This document shows, one piece after another, positions 39,081 to 48,235 of a stretch of DNA of 48,998 nucleotides. This stretch comes from an uncultured Oscillospiraceae bacterium. GTDB taxonomy: Bacteria; Bacillota; Clostridia; Oscillospirales; Oscillospiraceae. The stretch is taken from contig CAJUEG010000009.1 of the NCBI GenBank assembly GCA_910584835.1, positions 1 through 48,998 on the forward strand, read 5' to 3'. The translations under genes and the position numbers were made by a program. Below the pieces are notes generated by a model. It ran no database searches. It saw nothing but the letters and a program-made list of their open reading frames with translations, and was not told where the DNA came from. How positions within the stretch are numbered: the stretch's first letter is position 1; every line of letters starts with the position of its first letter.

Positions 39081-39333
39081 CATCCCGCGCTGCGGGGTTT
39101 CCGGCGATATGCCGTGCGGGGCGGCTCTCCTGGAAGCGCCTCCAGTTCGCGGCACATGGACCGGGGCGGGCCGGCGGCCCCGGCACGGGCGGTGCGCAAA
39201 CTCAGGCGCGGCCTGTGGGCCCTGCCCATTTTATGATGTTCGGATACAAGCGGCAGCACAAATAGGGGACGCCGCGTCGAAAGCCCCACGCGCCGGGCGG
39301 GTGTGCGGCCGGGCGCGACAGGGCGGAGGGGTA

Positions 39334-39416
39334 CATAGGGGCGCAGCCCCTATGCGCGCTCTTTGGTTCCTTTCTCTCGCGAGAGAAAGGAACCCCCCGG
39401 AGGGCGGACCCTCCGG
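39334..39416. repeat. Three consecutive perfect palindromes
   Basis: CATAGGGGC/GCCCCTATG (39334-39354). A loop-less 30-bp palindrome with half-site GGTTCCTTTCTCTCG (39365-39394). CCGGAGGG/CCCTCCGG (39397-39416). They lie between the glmM terminator and the stop of the convergent MBL gene. Nothing else is visible in 39081-39333 apart from further GC-rich imperfect palindromes. Confidence 0.9.
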
Positions 39417-39427
39417 AGGGTGGTGGA

Positions 39428-41023
39428 CTACCTGTCCCACTTGGAGATAAGCGCCCGCAGCTGGTCGGCGAATTTGCCCAGGTCCTTGTTGGAGCCGCCC
39501 TTGTTGTGGGCGATGACCTCCATGAGCCTCTTCCCCACGTCCTCCAGCCGACGGTAGGCGGGGGAGCCCGGGTCCACCGGCGCGGCCTTGGGCTCCAGCA
39601 CCACGCCCGGGGCGATCATGCGGTCCTCCAGCAGGTCGTAGACCTCCTCATAGTTGGGCGCGTGGGCGGAAAAGCCCATCTCGGTGAGGGTCTGGGCGTA
39701 GTTCTCCGCCGCCCGGGCCTCGCCGTGGACCACGAACACCTGCTGGGGCTTGGGGGTGTACATGCTGATCCAGCGCACCAGCCCATCCCGGTCGGCGTGG
39801 GAGCTCAGGCCGTGGAAGCGGACGATCCGGGCCCGGACGGCGATCTCCTCGCCGAACAGCTTCACGTGGTCCGCTCCGTCCAGGATGCGCCGCCCCAGGG
39901 AGCCCTCCGCCTGGTAGCCCACAAAGAGGATGGTGGACTCCGGCCTCCAGAGATTGTGCTTCAGATGGTGGCGGATGCGGCCCGCGTCGCACATGCCGGA
40001 GGCGGAGATGATCACCTTGGGCCGGGCGTCCAGGTTCAGCTCCCGGGATTCCTCGGTGCTCTCGGTGATATTCAGCCCCGGGAAGCGGAACAGCGCCCCG
40101 CCCCGCAGGTGCTCCACCGCCTCCTCGTCCAGGTAGCCGGTGAGGTCGCCGGAGAAGATTTCGGTGGCCGCCCCCGCCAGGGGGGAGTCCACATACACCT
40201 GGAAATCCGGGTCGGTGTCCACCAGGCCCTGCTCCTTGATCTCCCGGATGAAGTACAAAAGCTCCTGGGTGCGGCCCACGGCAAAGGAGGGGATGACCAG
40301 GTTGCCGCCCTTGGCCAGGGTCTCGTCGATGACCCTGGCCAGGTCGTCGGCGTAGTTGGGCTTCTCCTTCACATTGTGAAGCCGGTCGCCATAGGTGCTC
40401 TCGGTGACCACGTAGTCCGCCTCGGTGATGGGCTGGGGGGAGCGGATGATGGGCTGCTTGCGGTTGCCGATGTCGCCGGAGAACACGATCTTTTTGGTGA
40501 AGCCCTGCTCTGTGAGCCACATCTCCACGCAGGCGGACCCCAGCAGGTGGCCCGCGTCCACAAAGCGCACCTTGATGCCCTCGGCGATGTCCAGCTCCCA
40601 GCCGTATTCGCAGGTGACCAGGTGCCGCAGGGTCTTTTCCACGTCCTCCAGGGTGTACAGCGGCTCCACGGGAGGCTTGCCCGCACGCTTGCCCTTCTGG
40701 TTCTCATAGGCGGCGTCGTTCTCCTGGATCTGGGCGGAATCCCGCAGCATGATGGACAGCAGCTGGGCGGTGAGCCGGGTGCAGTAGATGTTGCCGGCAA
40801 AGCCCTGCTTTACCAGAAGGGGCAGGCGGCCCGAGTGGTCGATGTGGGCGTGGGTGACCACCACATCGTCGATATAGCCGGGGACGAAATCCAGCTCCCG
40901 GTTGTCCCTCTCGTCCCGCCCCTGCTGGAGGCCGCAGTCCACCAGCACCTTATGCCCGTTGACCTCCACGCAGTGACAGCTGCCGGTTACCGCCTTGGCC
41001 GCGCCGAAAAACGTAAGTTTCAC
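39428..41023 (-). CDS. Beta-CASP MBL-fold ribonuclease-like protein
   Basis: A 531-residue metallo-beta-lactamase protein. The zinc motif is HAHIDHSG (58-65), with further ligands in GHLLGSACVEM and SGDIGN. The beta-CASP insert contains FAVGRTQELLYFI and the late ISASGMCDAGRIRHHL plus FHGLSSHADRDGL. This fits YSH1/CPSF-like RNA nucleases found in bacteria; the RNA target is unknown. The start is GTG at 41023 behind AGAGGTG. Downstream palindromes separate it from glmM. Confidence 0.9.
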   Translation of the reverse strand: MKLTFFGAAKAVTGSCHCVEVNGHKVLVDCGLQQGRDERDNRELDFVPGYIDDVVVTHAHIDHSGRLPLLVKQGFAGNIYCTRLTAQLLSIMLRDSAQIQENDAAYENQKGKRAGKPPVEPLYTLEDVEKTLRHLVTCEYGWELDIAEGIKVRFVDAGHLLGSACVEMWLTEQGFTKKIVFSGDIGNRKQPIIRSPQPITEADYVVTESTYGDRLHNVKEKPNYADDLARVIDETLAKGGNLVIPSFAVGRTQELLYFIREIKEQGLVDTDPDFQVYVDSPLAGAATEIFSGDLTGYLDEEAVEHLRGGALFRFPGLNITESTEESRELNLDARPKVIISASGMCDAGRIRHHLKHNLWRPESTILFVGYQAEGSLGRRILDGADHVKLFGEEIAVRARIVRFHGLSSHADRDGLVRWISMYTPKPQQVFVVHGEARAAENYAQTLTEMGFSAHAPNYEEVYDLLEDRMIAPGVVLEPKAAPVDPGSPAYRRLEDVGKRLMEVIAHNKGGSNKDLGKFADQLRALISKWDR

Positions 41024-41156
41024 TAAAAAGCACCTCTATTCTCTGTGGATAATATGTATAGTTTCCCTAATGGCATTGTATACCATAGGGGAGGAAATGT
41101 AAAGCGCAACCGAGGAAAATTTCCGCAGGGAGCACCCCTGATTTGGGAAATCCGGC

Positions 41157-41185
41157 TTGTCTTTTCCCAGGGGGGATGATATACT
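41157..41185 (+). promoter_or_regulatory. Promoter of the phosphorelay operon
   Basis: TTGTCT (41157-41162) and TATACT (41180-41185) have a 17-bp spacer. The transcript would carry a leader of about 65 bases to the ATG at 41260. Confidence 0.72.
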
Positions 41186-41259
41186 ATAAAATAATGCGGC
41201 CGCTGTGCCCGCGGCCGGGGACGGCGCGAATGTGCACGAGCAAAAGGAGGACGCGCAGC

Positions 41260-43368
41260 ATGGACAACATCACCTGTAGACAGAAAATACTGATTGTGGA
41301 CGACTCGGAGATGAACCGGGCTATCCTGGCGGATATGCTGGGGGGGGAGTTCGATATCGTCGAGGCGGAAAACGGCGTTGAGGGTGTGGCCATGCTGCAA
41401 AAGCACGGGCCGGAGATTTCCCTGGTGCTGCTGGACATCGTAATGCCTGTGATGGATGGCTTCGGCGTGCTCACGCAGATGAACAAGTACCACTGGATCG
41501 AGGACATGCCGGTGATTATGATTTCGGCGGAGCGCGGGTCCAGCCACATTGAGCGGGCCTTCGAGCTGGGCATCACCGACTTCATCAGCCGTCCCTTTGA
41601 TGCGCTCATCGTCCACCGCCGGGTGGTGAACACCATTCTGCTCTATGCCAAGCAGAAGCGGCTGACCGCCATGGTGGCCGAGCAGATCTTTGAAAAGGAG
41701 CAGCGCAGCAGCCTGATGATCGACATACTCAGCCACTGCGTGGAGTTCCGCAACGGCGAGAGCGGCATGCACGTGCGCAATGTACATATCCTGACCGAGA
41801 CCCTGCTCAACGCCCTGCTGCGCAAGACCGACCGCTACCACATCAGCCAGGCGGACATCTCCGTCATCAGCATGGCCTCCGCCCTCCACGACATCGGCAA
41901 GATCGCCATTCCGGAGGAGATTTTAAATAAGCCCGGCAAGTTCACCCCCGAGGAATTTGCCATTATGAAGACCCACTCCATGGTGGGGGCGGAGATGCTG
42001 GAAAACCTGCCCTCCTATCAGAACGAGCCGCTGGTCCGCTTTGCCTATCAAATCTGCCGCTGGCACCACGAGCGGTGGGACGGAGGGGGCTATCCGGACG
42101 GGCTCAAGGGGGATGAGATTCCCATCTCCGCCCAGGTGGTGGCCATGGCGGACGTGTACGACGCGCTGACCTCCGAGCGCGTGTACAAGCCCCCCTTCAG
42201 CCACGAGCGGGCGGTGGCCATGATCGTGGGCGGGGAGTGCGGGCAGTTTAACCCCCAGGTGATGGAGTGCATGCAGGAGTGCGCCGATGAAATCCGCCAG
42301 GAGCTGGCGGCCGGCAGAGAGCAGAACCACGGCCAGAGGGATATCCAGAGCGTGGTCCGGGAGCTGCACAAGCACAAGGAGCTGGCCGCGTCCGAGCGCA
42401 CGCTGGAGCTGCTGGAGCACGAGCGGATGAAGTACAGCTTCTTTGCCGCCCTGACCAAGGAGATTCAATTTGAGTACACCATTAATCCTCCCGCCCTGGT
42501 GCTGAACACCTGGGGTTCGGAAAAGCTGGAACTGCCGGAGGCGCTGCTTGATCCCTATCAGAGCGCCGAGGCGCTGGCCATTATCAACGCAGACGAGCAG
42601 GCGAGGCTGGCCGACGCCCTGCACAGCACCACCCCGGGAAGCCCTGTGGTGCAGTATGACTGCAAGCTGAACATCAAGGGGGAGGAGCGGTGGCACCGCA
42701 TTGTGGCCCGGGCCTCCTGGTCCTCCGAGGAGCCCCCCCGGTATACCGGCTGCATCGGCAAGGCCATGGATATCCACAACTCCCGCCTTCAGATGGAGAA
42801 CCTGGAGCGGCAGGCCTCCCATGATTCGCTTACCGGGCTGGTCAACCGGGACTATGCCAAAAAACGGATCATCGAACGGCTGGAGGACCGGCCCGCCGGC
42901 CACTATGCCTTGGCCATCCTGGATCTGGATTATTTCAAGTCCGCCAACGACACCTACGGCCACATGTTTGGCGACGAGGTGCTGAAATTCCTGGCCGAGC
43001 GGATGCGCCACAGCATCCGGGGCGGCGACATCGCGGCCCGGGTGGGCGGGGACGAGTTCCTCATCTTCCTGGAGTATAAGGACGACCTGGAGTCCGCCAT
43101 TGAGGGCGTGTACAGCCGGGTGAACGGCGGCGTGTACAAGGACTTCACCATTTCCGTGAGCATGGGCGTGGCCAGCAACTCGGAGGCGGGGGGCGATTAT
43201 GACAGCCTGTTCCGCTGCGCGGACCAGGCCCTGTATGTGGTGAAGCACAGCGAGAATAAAGGCCGCTATAACTACTATCACAAGGAAAACGCAATTGATA
43301 CGGTCACATCGGCAATCTCCCCCATTGACGAGGAGGAGAACACGGAGGGCAAGGAGGAGAGCAAATGA
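41260..43368 (+). CDS. Response regulator with HD-GYP and GGDEF domains
   Basis: A 702-residue output protein. The REC domain (1-120) has Asp14/Asp15, phospho-acceptor Asp59 in LLDIVMPVMDG and ISAE, but Arg replaces the usual Lys in FISRPFD. The HD-GYP domain has HDIGKIAIP (about 210-218) and HHERWDGGGYPDGLKG (about 269-284), so cyclic-di-GMP hydrolysis is plausible. A PAS-like part (about 400-520) leads to a GGDEF domain with ARVGGDEF (about 594-601) and DLDYFKSAND. Both synthesis and breakdown motifs look intact. AGGAGG precedes the ATG; the longer frame crosses the promoter. The stop overlaps the Hpt gene as ATGA. Confidence 0.93.
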   Translation: MDNITCRQKILIVDDSEMNRAILADMLGGEFDIVEAENGVEGVAMLQKHGPEISLVLLDIVMPVMDGFGVLTQMNKYHWIEDMPVIMISAERGSSHIERAFELGITDFISRPFDALIVHRRVVNTILLYAKQKRLTAMVAEQIFEKEQRSSLMIDILSHCVEFRNGESGMHVRNVHILTETLLNALLRKTDRYHISQADISVISMASALHDIGKIAIPEEILNKPGKFTPEEFAIMKTHSMVGAEMLENLPSYQNEPLVRFAYQICRWHHERWDGGGYPDGLKGDEIPISAQVVAMADVYDALTSERVYKPPFSHERAVAMIVGGECGQFNPQVMECMQECADEIRQELAAGREQNHGQRDIQSVVRELHKHKELAASERTLELLEHERMKYSFFAALTKEIQFEYTINPPALVLNTWGSEKLELPEALLDPYQSAEALAIINADEQARLADALHSTTPGSPVVQYDCKLNIKGEERWHRIVARASWSSEEPPRYTGCIGKAMDIHNSRLQMENLERQASHDSLTGLVNRDYAKKRIIERLEDRPAGHYALAILDLDYFKSANDTYGHMFGDEVLKFLAERMRHSIRGGDIAARVGGDEFLIFLEYKDDLESAIEGVYSRVNGGVYKDFTISVSMGVASNSEAGGDYDSLFRCADQALYVVKHSENKGRYNYYHKENAIDTVTSAISPIDEEENTEGKEESK

Positions 43369-43730
43369 CGCTGAAGGAGTGCTACGCCGCGCTGAACGGC
43401 GATTATGAAGAGGTCATGGGCCGGCTTCGCAGCGAGCGGCTGGTGCAGAAATTTGTGCTGAAATTTCTGGAGGACGGCAGCTTCGAGCTGCTGTGCCGTT
43501 CCATGGAAGCGGGGGATCTTTCCGAGGCGTTCCGGGCCGCGCACACCATCAAAGGCGTGTGCGCCAATATGGCCTTTTCCGCCCTGCTGGATTCCAGCAG
43601 CCAGCTCACCGAGCGCCTGCGCGGGGGAGACGGCGGGGCGCAGACGCAGGAGCTGTTTGAACGGGTAAAGGCGGACTACGCCAGGACGGCCCAAGCGATC
43701 CAGGCTTTCCGGGAGGAGGCCGGGGGATGA
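43365..43730 (+). CDS. Hpt domain phosphotransfer protein
   Basis: A 121-residue four-helix protein. His60 in AAHTIKGVCANM is the phosphotransfer histidine. The rest (SALLDSSSQLTERLRGG and an acidic last helix) fits a stand-alone Hpt. It overlaps both neighbours by 4 bases, so it is coupled between the response regulator and the hybrid kinase and is the expected shuttle between them. Confidence 0.92.
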   Translation: MTLKECYAALNGDYEEVMGRLRSERLVQKFVLKFLEDGSFELLCRSMEAGDLSEAFRAAHTIKGVCANMAFSALLDSSSQLTERLRGGDGGAQTQELFERVKADYARTAQAIQAFREEAGG

Positions 43731-46294
43731 AGAATAAGACGACCCGATTCCTCCTTACCAGCCTCATCGGGGTAGCTCTGCTGTGCGTATGCGTGTTCGG
43801 GGTTTTTGCTGTTCATATGGGCAACCAGAGCGCCGTCACCATCAACCAGGTGGGGACGCTGTACATGTCCAGCATGAGCCAGCAGATATCAGTTCACTTT
43901 GAGAGCATCATCGGGATACAGATGGAGCAGCTGCGGGCGCTGGTGGGCACCATCCCCTCTGATGTCATCCACAGCGACAAGACGCTGCAGCAGCAGCTCA
44001 TGGCCCAGGCCAAGGCCCGGGACTTTGAATACCTGGGCTTCTACGGCAGCGACGGCAGCTTTGAGATGCTCTACGGTTCCCAGCTCACCGTCACCGATCC
44101 GAAACCCTTCCTGGACTCGCTGAACAAGAACCAGGAGAAGGTGGCCATTGGAACAAATGCCCAGGGCCAAAAGGTGGTTTTGCTGGGGGTCCCATCCCCC
44201 CATCCGCCCACGCCGGAGCACGACTGCGCCGCCCTGGTGGCAGGGCTGCCCGTGACCTACATCAGCGACAATCTCTCCCTGGAGGAGAACAGCGAGCGGG
44301 CCTATTCCTTTATCATCCGGCGGGACGGTTCCTTCGTGATCCGCAGCAACAACGCCTACCGCAACAACTATTTTGAGCGGGTGCGGGTGCTCTACGAGGA
44401 CGTGAACGGCATTACGGCGGAGGAGTACCTTGAGGAGCTGAACGCCGCCATGGTGGAGGGGATTGACTACTCCAACGAGTTCACCATGGGAGGGGAGCGC
44501 TACCACCTCTACTGTACCCACCTGCCCTATTCCGAGTGGTTCCTGCTCACCTTCCTGCCATACGGCTCCATGGACTCTATCGTTACCGGCTTCAGCCATG
44601 AGTGGAGCAGCCTGACCATCCTCAGCGGCACAATTATCCTTACCGCTCTGCTTCTGGTCTTTTACAAGTACTATGGACTGACCCGGAAGCAGCTGCGGGA
44701 GGTGGAGGAGGCCCGCCAGGCCGCCGAGGCCGCCCGGAAGGAGGCCGAGCACGCCAACCGGGCCAAGAGCGAGTTCCTGTCCAATATGAGCCACGATATC
44801 CGCACCCCCATGAACGCTATCGTGGGCATGACGGCTATCGCCACCGCCAACATCGACGACACCAGGCAGGTGCAGAACTGCCTGAAAAAGATTGCGCTGT
44901 CCAGCAAGCATCTGCTGGGCCTGATCAACGACGTGCTGGATATGTCCAAAATCGAGAGCGGCAAGATGACTCTGAATATGGACCAGGTGTCCCTGCGGGA
45001 GGTGACGGACGGCATTGTGGCCATCTGTCAGCCCCAGGTAAAGGCCAAGCGCCAGCAGTTCGATGTGTTTATCCATGATATCTCCACGGAAAACGTGGTG
45101 TGCGACAGCGTTCGCCTCAACCAGGTGCTGCTCAACCTGCTGTCCAATGCCATCAAGTTTACCCCCGAGGGCGGGGAGATACACATGGCCCTCTATGAGG
45201 AGCCGTCTCCCAAGGGGGATGACTTTGTACGCATCCATATTGAGGTGAGGGACACCGGCATCGGCATGTCCCGGGACTTCCAAAAGCACATCTTTGACTC
45301 CTTTGCCCGCGAGGACAGCGCCCGGGTCCACCGCACCGAGGGCACCGGCCTGGGCATGGCCATCACCAAGTATATTGTGGTGGACGCCATGGGCGGCACT
45401 ATTGACATGGACAGCAAGCAGGGCGAGGGTACGCAGTTCTCCGTCACGCTGGACTTGGAGAAGGCCCAGGTGATGGAGGAGGATATGGTCCTGCCCAACT
45501 GGAACATGTTGGTGGTGGACGATGACCGCCAGCTGTGCGAGTCCACCGTGGCGGCGCTGGCCTCCATCGGCGTGAGCGCCGAATGGACCCTGGACGGCGA
45601 GAACGCCGTGGCCATGGTGGTCAAGCGCCACCAGCGGGGGGACGATTACCAGATTATCCTGCTGGACTGGAAGCTTCCGGGCATGGACGGAATTGCCACG
45701 GCAAAGCAAATCCGCCAGAAGCTGGGGGATAAGGTACCCATTCTGCTCATCTCCGCCTACGATTGGGGGGAGATTGAGGCAAAGGCCAGGGAGGCGGGCA
45801 TCACTGGGTTCATTTCAAAGCCGCTGTTTAAATCCACCCTGTTTAACAGCCTGCGCCAGTTTGCGGGGCCGCTTGAGGCCGGAGAACAGAAGCCGGAGCA
45901 GAAGGGGCCGGACCTGCGGGGCCGGCGGGTGCTGGTGGCGGAGGACAACGAACTGAACTGGGAGATTGCCTCCGAGCTGCTCAGCGCCGAGGGACTGGAG
46001 CTTGCGTGGGCGGAAAACGGCCAGACCTGTGTGGAAATGTTTGAACAGTCGCCGGTCGGGTACTATGAGGCGATCCTTATGGACATCCGAATGCCGGTAA
46101 TGGGGGGGTATGAAGCCACCCAGGTTATCCGCACCCTGGAGAGGCCGGACCGGGATCTGCCCATCATCGCCATGACGGCGGACGCCTTTGCCGAGGACGT
46201 GAAGCGTTCGCTGGACTGCGGCATGAACGCCCATATCGCCAAACCCATTGACGTGCAGGAGGTTCTGCGTCTGTTGGATAAATACCTGAAATAA
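43727..46294 (+). CDS. Hybrid sensor histidine kinase with two REC domains
   Basis: An 855-residue membrane kinase. Helices at about 7-30 and 295-318 flank an extracytoplasmic sensor domain of Cache type (inferred from size and alternating structure). The HisKA box is SHDIRTPMNAIVGM (His about 356). HATPase motifs are NLLSNAIKF (about 470), DTGIGM (about 508) and GTGLGMAI (about 539). Two receiver domains follow, with acceptors in ILLDWKLPGMDG (about 646) and LMDIRMPVMGG (about 785). No Hpt is fused; the separate gene upstream fills that role. Confidence 0.94.
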   Translation: MKNKTTRFLLTSLIGVALLCVCVFGVFAVHMGNQSAVTINQVGTLYMSSMSQQISVHFESIIGIQMEQLRALVGTIPSDVIHSDKTLQQQLMAQAKARDFEYLGFYGSDGSFEMLYGSQLTVTDPKPFLDSLNKNQEKVAIGTNAQGQKVVLLGVPSPHPPTPEHDCAALVAGLPVTYISDNLSLEENSERAYSFIIRRDGSFVIRSNNAYRNNYFERVRVLYEDVNGITAEEYLEELNAAMVEGIDYSNEFTMGGERYHLYCTHLPYSEWFLLTFLPYGSMDSIVTGFSHEWSSLTILSGTIILTALLLVFYKYYGLTRKQLREVEEARQAAEAARKEAEHANRAKSEFLSNMSHDIRTPMNAIVGMTAIATANIDDTRQVQNCLKKIALSSKHLLGLINDVLDMSKIESGKMTLNMDQVSLREVTDGIVAICQPQVKAKRQQFDVFIHDISTENVVCDSVRLNQVLLNLLSNAIKFTPEGGEIHMALYEEPSPKGDDFVRIHIEVRDTGIGMSRDFQKHIFDSFAREDSARVHRTEGTGLGMAITKYIVVDAMGGTIDMDSKQGEGTQFSVTLDLEKAQVMEEDMVLPNWNMLVVDDDRQLCESTVAALASIGVSAEWTLDGENAVAMVVKRHQRGDDYQIILLDWKLPGMDGIATAKQIRQKLGDKVPILLISAYDWGEIEAKAREAGITGFISKPLFKSTLFNSLRQFAGPLEAGEQKPEQKGPDLRGRRVLVAEDNELNWEIASELLSAEGLELAWAENGQTCVEMFEQSPVGYYEAILMDIRMPVMGGYEATQVIRTLERPDRDLPIIAMTADAFAEDVKRSLDCGMNAHIAKPIDVQEVLRLLDKYLK

Positions 46295-46299
46295 GGCAA

Positions 46300-46337
46300 G
46301 CGGCTCCCGGCGGAAACCGGGGGCCGCTGTTTTTTGG
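46300..46337 (+). terminator. Terminator of the phosphorelay operon
   Basis: AGCGGC-CCGG pairs with CCGG-GCCGCT around a short A-rich loop, and TTTTTT follows. It starts 5 bases past the kinase stop. Confidence 0.88.
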
Positions 46338-46501
46338 CTGGTCCCGGCCGCATACCGGACGGGCCGGGAGAAATAGGGTGGAGACAGGGGAACGGGAGAG
46401 CTGCGCACCATTCCTCGCTGACTCACATAGATTGAAGAGAAACGAGAGGCAGCCCGACCCGGCAGCGGCGGGCGCCGCCAAAACTTGGAGGAGGCTTCAG
46501 G

Positions 46502-47581
46502 ATGCCCAACATTCGATATTTTCTGGGCGGCAATACGCCCACAGGTTTTTTCTCCCTCTATCACCAGCTGTCAAAGCCGGATCGGCTGCGGGCGCTGTAC
46601 ATCATCAAGGGCGGACCGGGCAGCGGAAAATCTACCCTTATGCGCCGGGTGGAACGCCATGCCCAGGCCGCCGGGCTGGAGACGCAGCAGGTGCTGTGCT
46701 CCGGGGACCCGGGCTCGCTGGACGCGCTGATTCTGCCCCAGCTGAGGGCGGCGCTAGTGGATGGCACCGCGCCCCACGTGGTGGAGCCCCAATGCCCCGG
46801 CGTGGTGGAGCGTTACATAGACCTGAGCCAATACTATGACCGCGCCGGTCTCCAGCCCTTGAAGCAAAGCATACTGGCCGCGACGGCGGAGTATCAGGGC
46901 CATTACAAGCGGGTATACCGCTGCTTGGGGGCGGCGGGGGAGCTGCGCCGGGACATGAATGAGCTGGTGGATACCCAGCCGGTTCAGAAGCGGCTGATCA
47001 AGAGGGCGGCGGGTATTATAAGCCGGGAGCTGAAGGGCCCCGCGCAGGGAGAGGGACGAGCGGAGCAGCGCTTTTTGTCCGCCGTCACCCACAAAGGCGC
47101 GTTCACGCTGTGGGACACGGTGTCTGCCCAAGCCGACCGGGTGTATGAGCTGGCTGGAGATTACGGGCTGGCCCACCACATGCTGTCCCCCATCCTCACG
47201 GCGGCCCTGGCCGCGGGCCACGACGCGGTGGCCTGCCCGGACCCTATGGCCCCTGACCGGCTGGCCCACCTGATTTTTCCGGGGCTGTCCCTGGCCTTTG
47301 TCACCTCCACCCAGGAGGACCCCTGGCCTCACCGGGCCTACCGCAGGCTGCGCCTGGACGCCATGGCGGACGCGGAGGCATACCGCATCAACCGGCCCCG
47401 CCTGCGCTTTACAAAGCGGGTGGCGGCGGCCCTGCTGGACGAAGGGGTGGCGGGGCTGGCCCAAGCTAAGGAGGCCCATGACCGGCTGGAGAAGCTCTAT
47501 AACCCCTATGTGGACTTCGACGGCGTGGCCCGGATGGCGGACCAGGTGGCCGACCAGGTGCTGGCGCTGGCGGACGAATGA
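46502..47581 (+). CDS. P-loop NTPase, PRK06851-like
   Basis: A 359-residue protein. It opens MPNIRYFLGGNTPTGFFSLY and has Walker A GGPGSGKST (37-45). The C-terminal half (from about 200, HKGAFTLWDTVSAQADRVYELAG) looks like a second, degenerate half without a clear P-loop; several HxxAxAxxAHD-like helices follow. This layout matches a clostridial NTPase group I recall as PRK06851, with no known function. GGAGGAGG precedes the ATG. Confidence 0.75.
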   Translation: MPNIRYFLGGNTPTGFFSLYHQLSKPDRLRALYIIKGGPGSGKSTLMRRVERHAQAAGLETQQVLCSGDPGSLDALILPQLRAALVDGTAPHVVEPQCPGVVERYIDLSQYYDRAGLQPLKQSILAATAEYQGHYKRVYRCLGAAGELRRDMNELVDTQPVQKRLIKRAAGIISRELKGPAQGEGRAEQRFLSAVTHKGAFTLWDTVSAQADRVYELAGDYGLAHHMLSPILTAALAAGHDAVACPDPMAPDRLAHLIFPGLSLAFVTSTQEDPWPHRAYRRLRLDAMADAEAYRINRPRLRFTKRVAAALLDEGVAGLAQAKEAHDRLEKLYNPYVDFDGVARMADQVADQVLALADE

Positions 47582-47584
47582 AAA

Positions 47585-47612
47585 GGCGGGGAGAACCAAG
47601 GTTCTCCCCGCC
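47585..47612. terminator. Convergent hairpin after the P-loop NTPase gene
   Basis: A 13-bp perfect stem GGCGGGGAGAACC/GGTTCTCCCCGCC with a 2-base loop. The TTTT run is on the minus-strand side, so it best terminates the DUF6514-like transcript; it may also end the NTPase transcript weakly. Confidence 0.72.
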
Positions 47613-47643
47613 CACGCGCAGGATACCATATTTTAGAGCCGTC

Positions 47644-47726
47644 GGACAGTTTACAGCCGGTAGGACAGTACAGCCATAGAACATTTGGAGTCGATAGGAC
47701 AGTACAGCCGAGGACAGTTTACAGCC
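47644..47726. repeat. Four short repeats GGACAGT(TT)ACAGCC
   Basis: Copies at 47644 (15 bases), 47663 (13), 47697 (13) and 47712 (15). The last overlaps the stop codon of the DUF6514-like gene. Spacing is irregular (19, 34, 15). Confidence 0.85.
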
Positions 47727-47988
47727 AGTCGGACACAACATCATTCAGGGCGGCGGGTGTGACGCCGTTGCGCACCAGCAGGCCGCTGAGTTCATCAATA
47801 CGGGCGGCGCTGCACGTTACATTTGGTACGCTGGCCTGCTCACCGCCCTGTTCCGCGATCTTGACACCATAGCTCTCGCAGGCAAAGAGGCCTACGTCCA
47901 TCTCACCGATGAGAATGAAATAGTCAAAGCGCCGGACCGCGCCGGCCTGATCAGCCAGCTCCACGGTTTGCAGGAATAATTCGCGCAC
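47719..47988 (-). CDS. DUF6514-like small protein
   Basis: An 89-residue protein. The central YFILIGEMDVGLFACESYGVKI (read in two parts, about 23-44) and the closing GVTPAALNDVVSDWL fit my recollection of DUF6514, small Firmicutes proteins of unknown function whose C-terminus reads SPxHLxDVVEDxL. The start is GTG at 47988 behind GAGGTGA; a TTGCAA / GATAAT pair with 16-bp spacer (48042-48047 and 48020-48025, minus strand) is a likely promoter. Confidence 0.78.
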   Translation of the reverse strand: MRELFLQTVELADQAGAVRRFDYFILIGEMDVGLFACESYGVKIAEQGGEQASVPNVTCSAARIDELSGLLVRNGVTPAALNDVVSDWL

Positions 47989-48019
47989 GTATTCGGTTCA
48001 CCTCTCTTTCTCAACTCCT

Positions 48020-48047
48020 ATTATCCGTGCTTTTCGCCCAATTGCAA
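48020..48047 (-). promoter_or_regulatory. Promoter of the DUF6514-like gene
   Basis: On the minus strand TTGCAA (48042-48047) and GATAAT (48020-48025) are separated by 16 bp. The remaining stretch to 48175 is A/T-rich and holds no gene that I can see. Confidence 0.55.
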
Positions 48048-48175
48048 GGGAAAGAAATCGCAGAATTCGACAAAAATCGACACAGATACAAGATGTGGAA
48101 AAATTGGATCAAGTTGGGATACCAGCACTGGTCAGGCTACATATTTTAAAAGAGATTTTCTGTTAAATTGCACAA

Positions 48176-48213
48176 AAACTAAAAGCGGCCTCATGTGAGG
48201 CCGCTTTTAGTTT
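48176..48213 (-). terminator. Terminator of etfA
   Basis: A 17-bp perfect stem (48176-48192 with 48197-48213) and a 4-base loop. It lies 23 bases past the etfA stop and carries T-rich arms (CTTTTAG), so it can act on both strands. Confidence 0.9.
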
Positions 48214-48235
48214 CAGAAAGAAGTCGGGAAAGCGC

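Noticed and set aside
47644..47726. Short repeats as a CRISPR remnant or an iteron origin
   Set aside because: The units are only 13-15 bases with irregular gaps, no replication or cas gene is present, and one copy is part of a gene's end.
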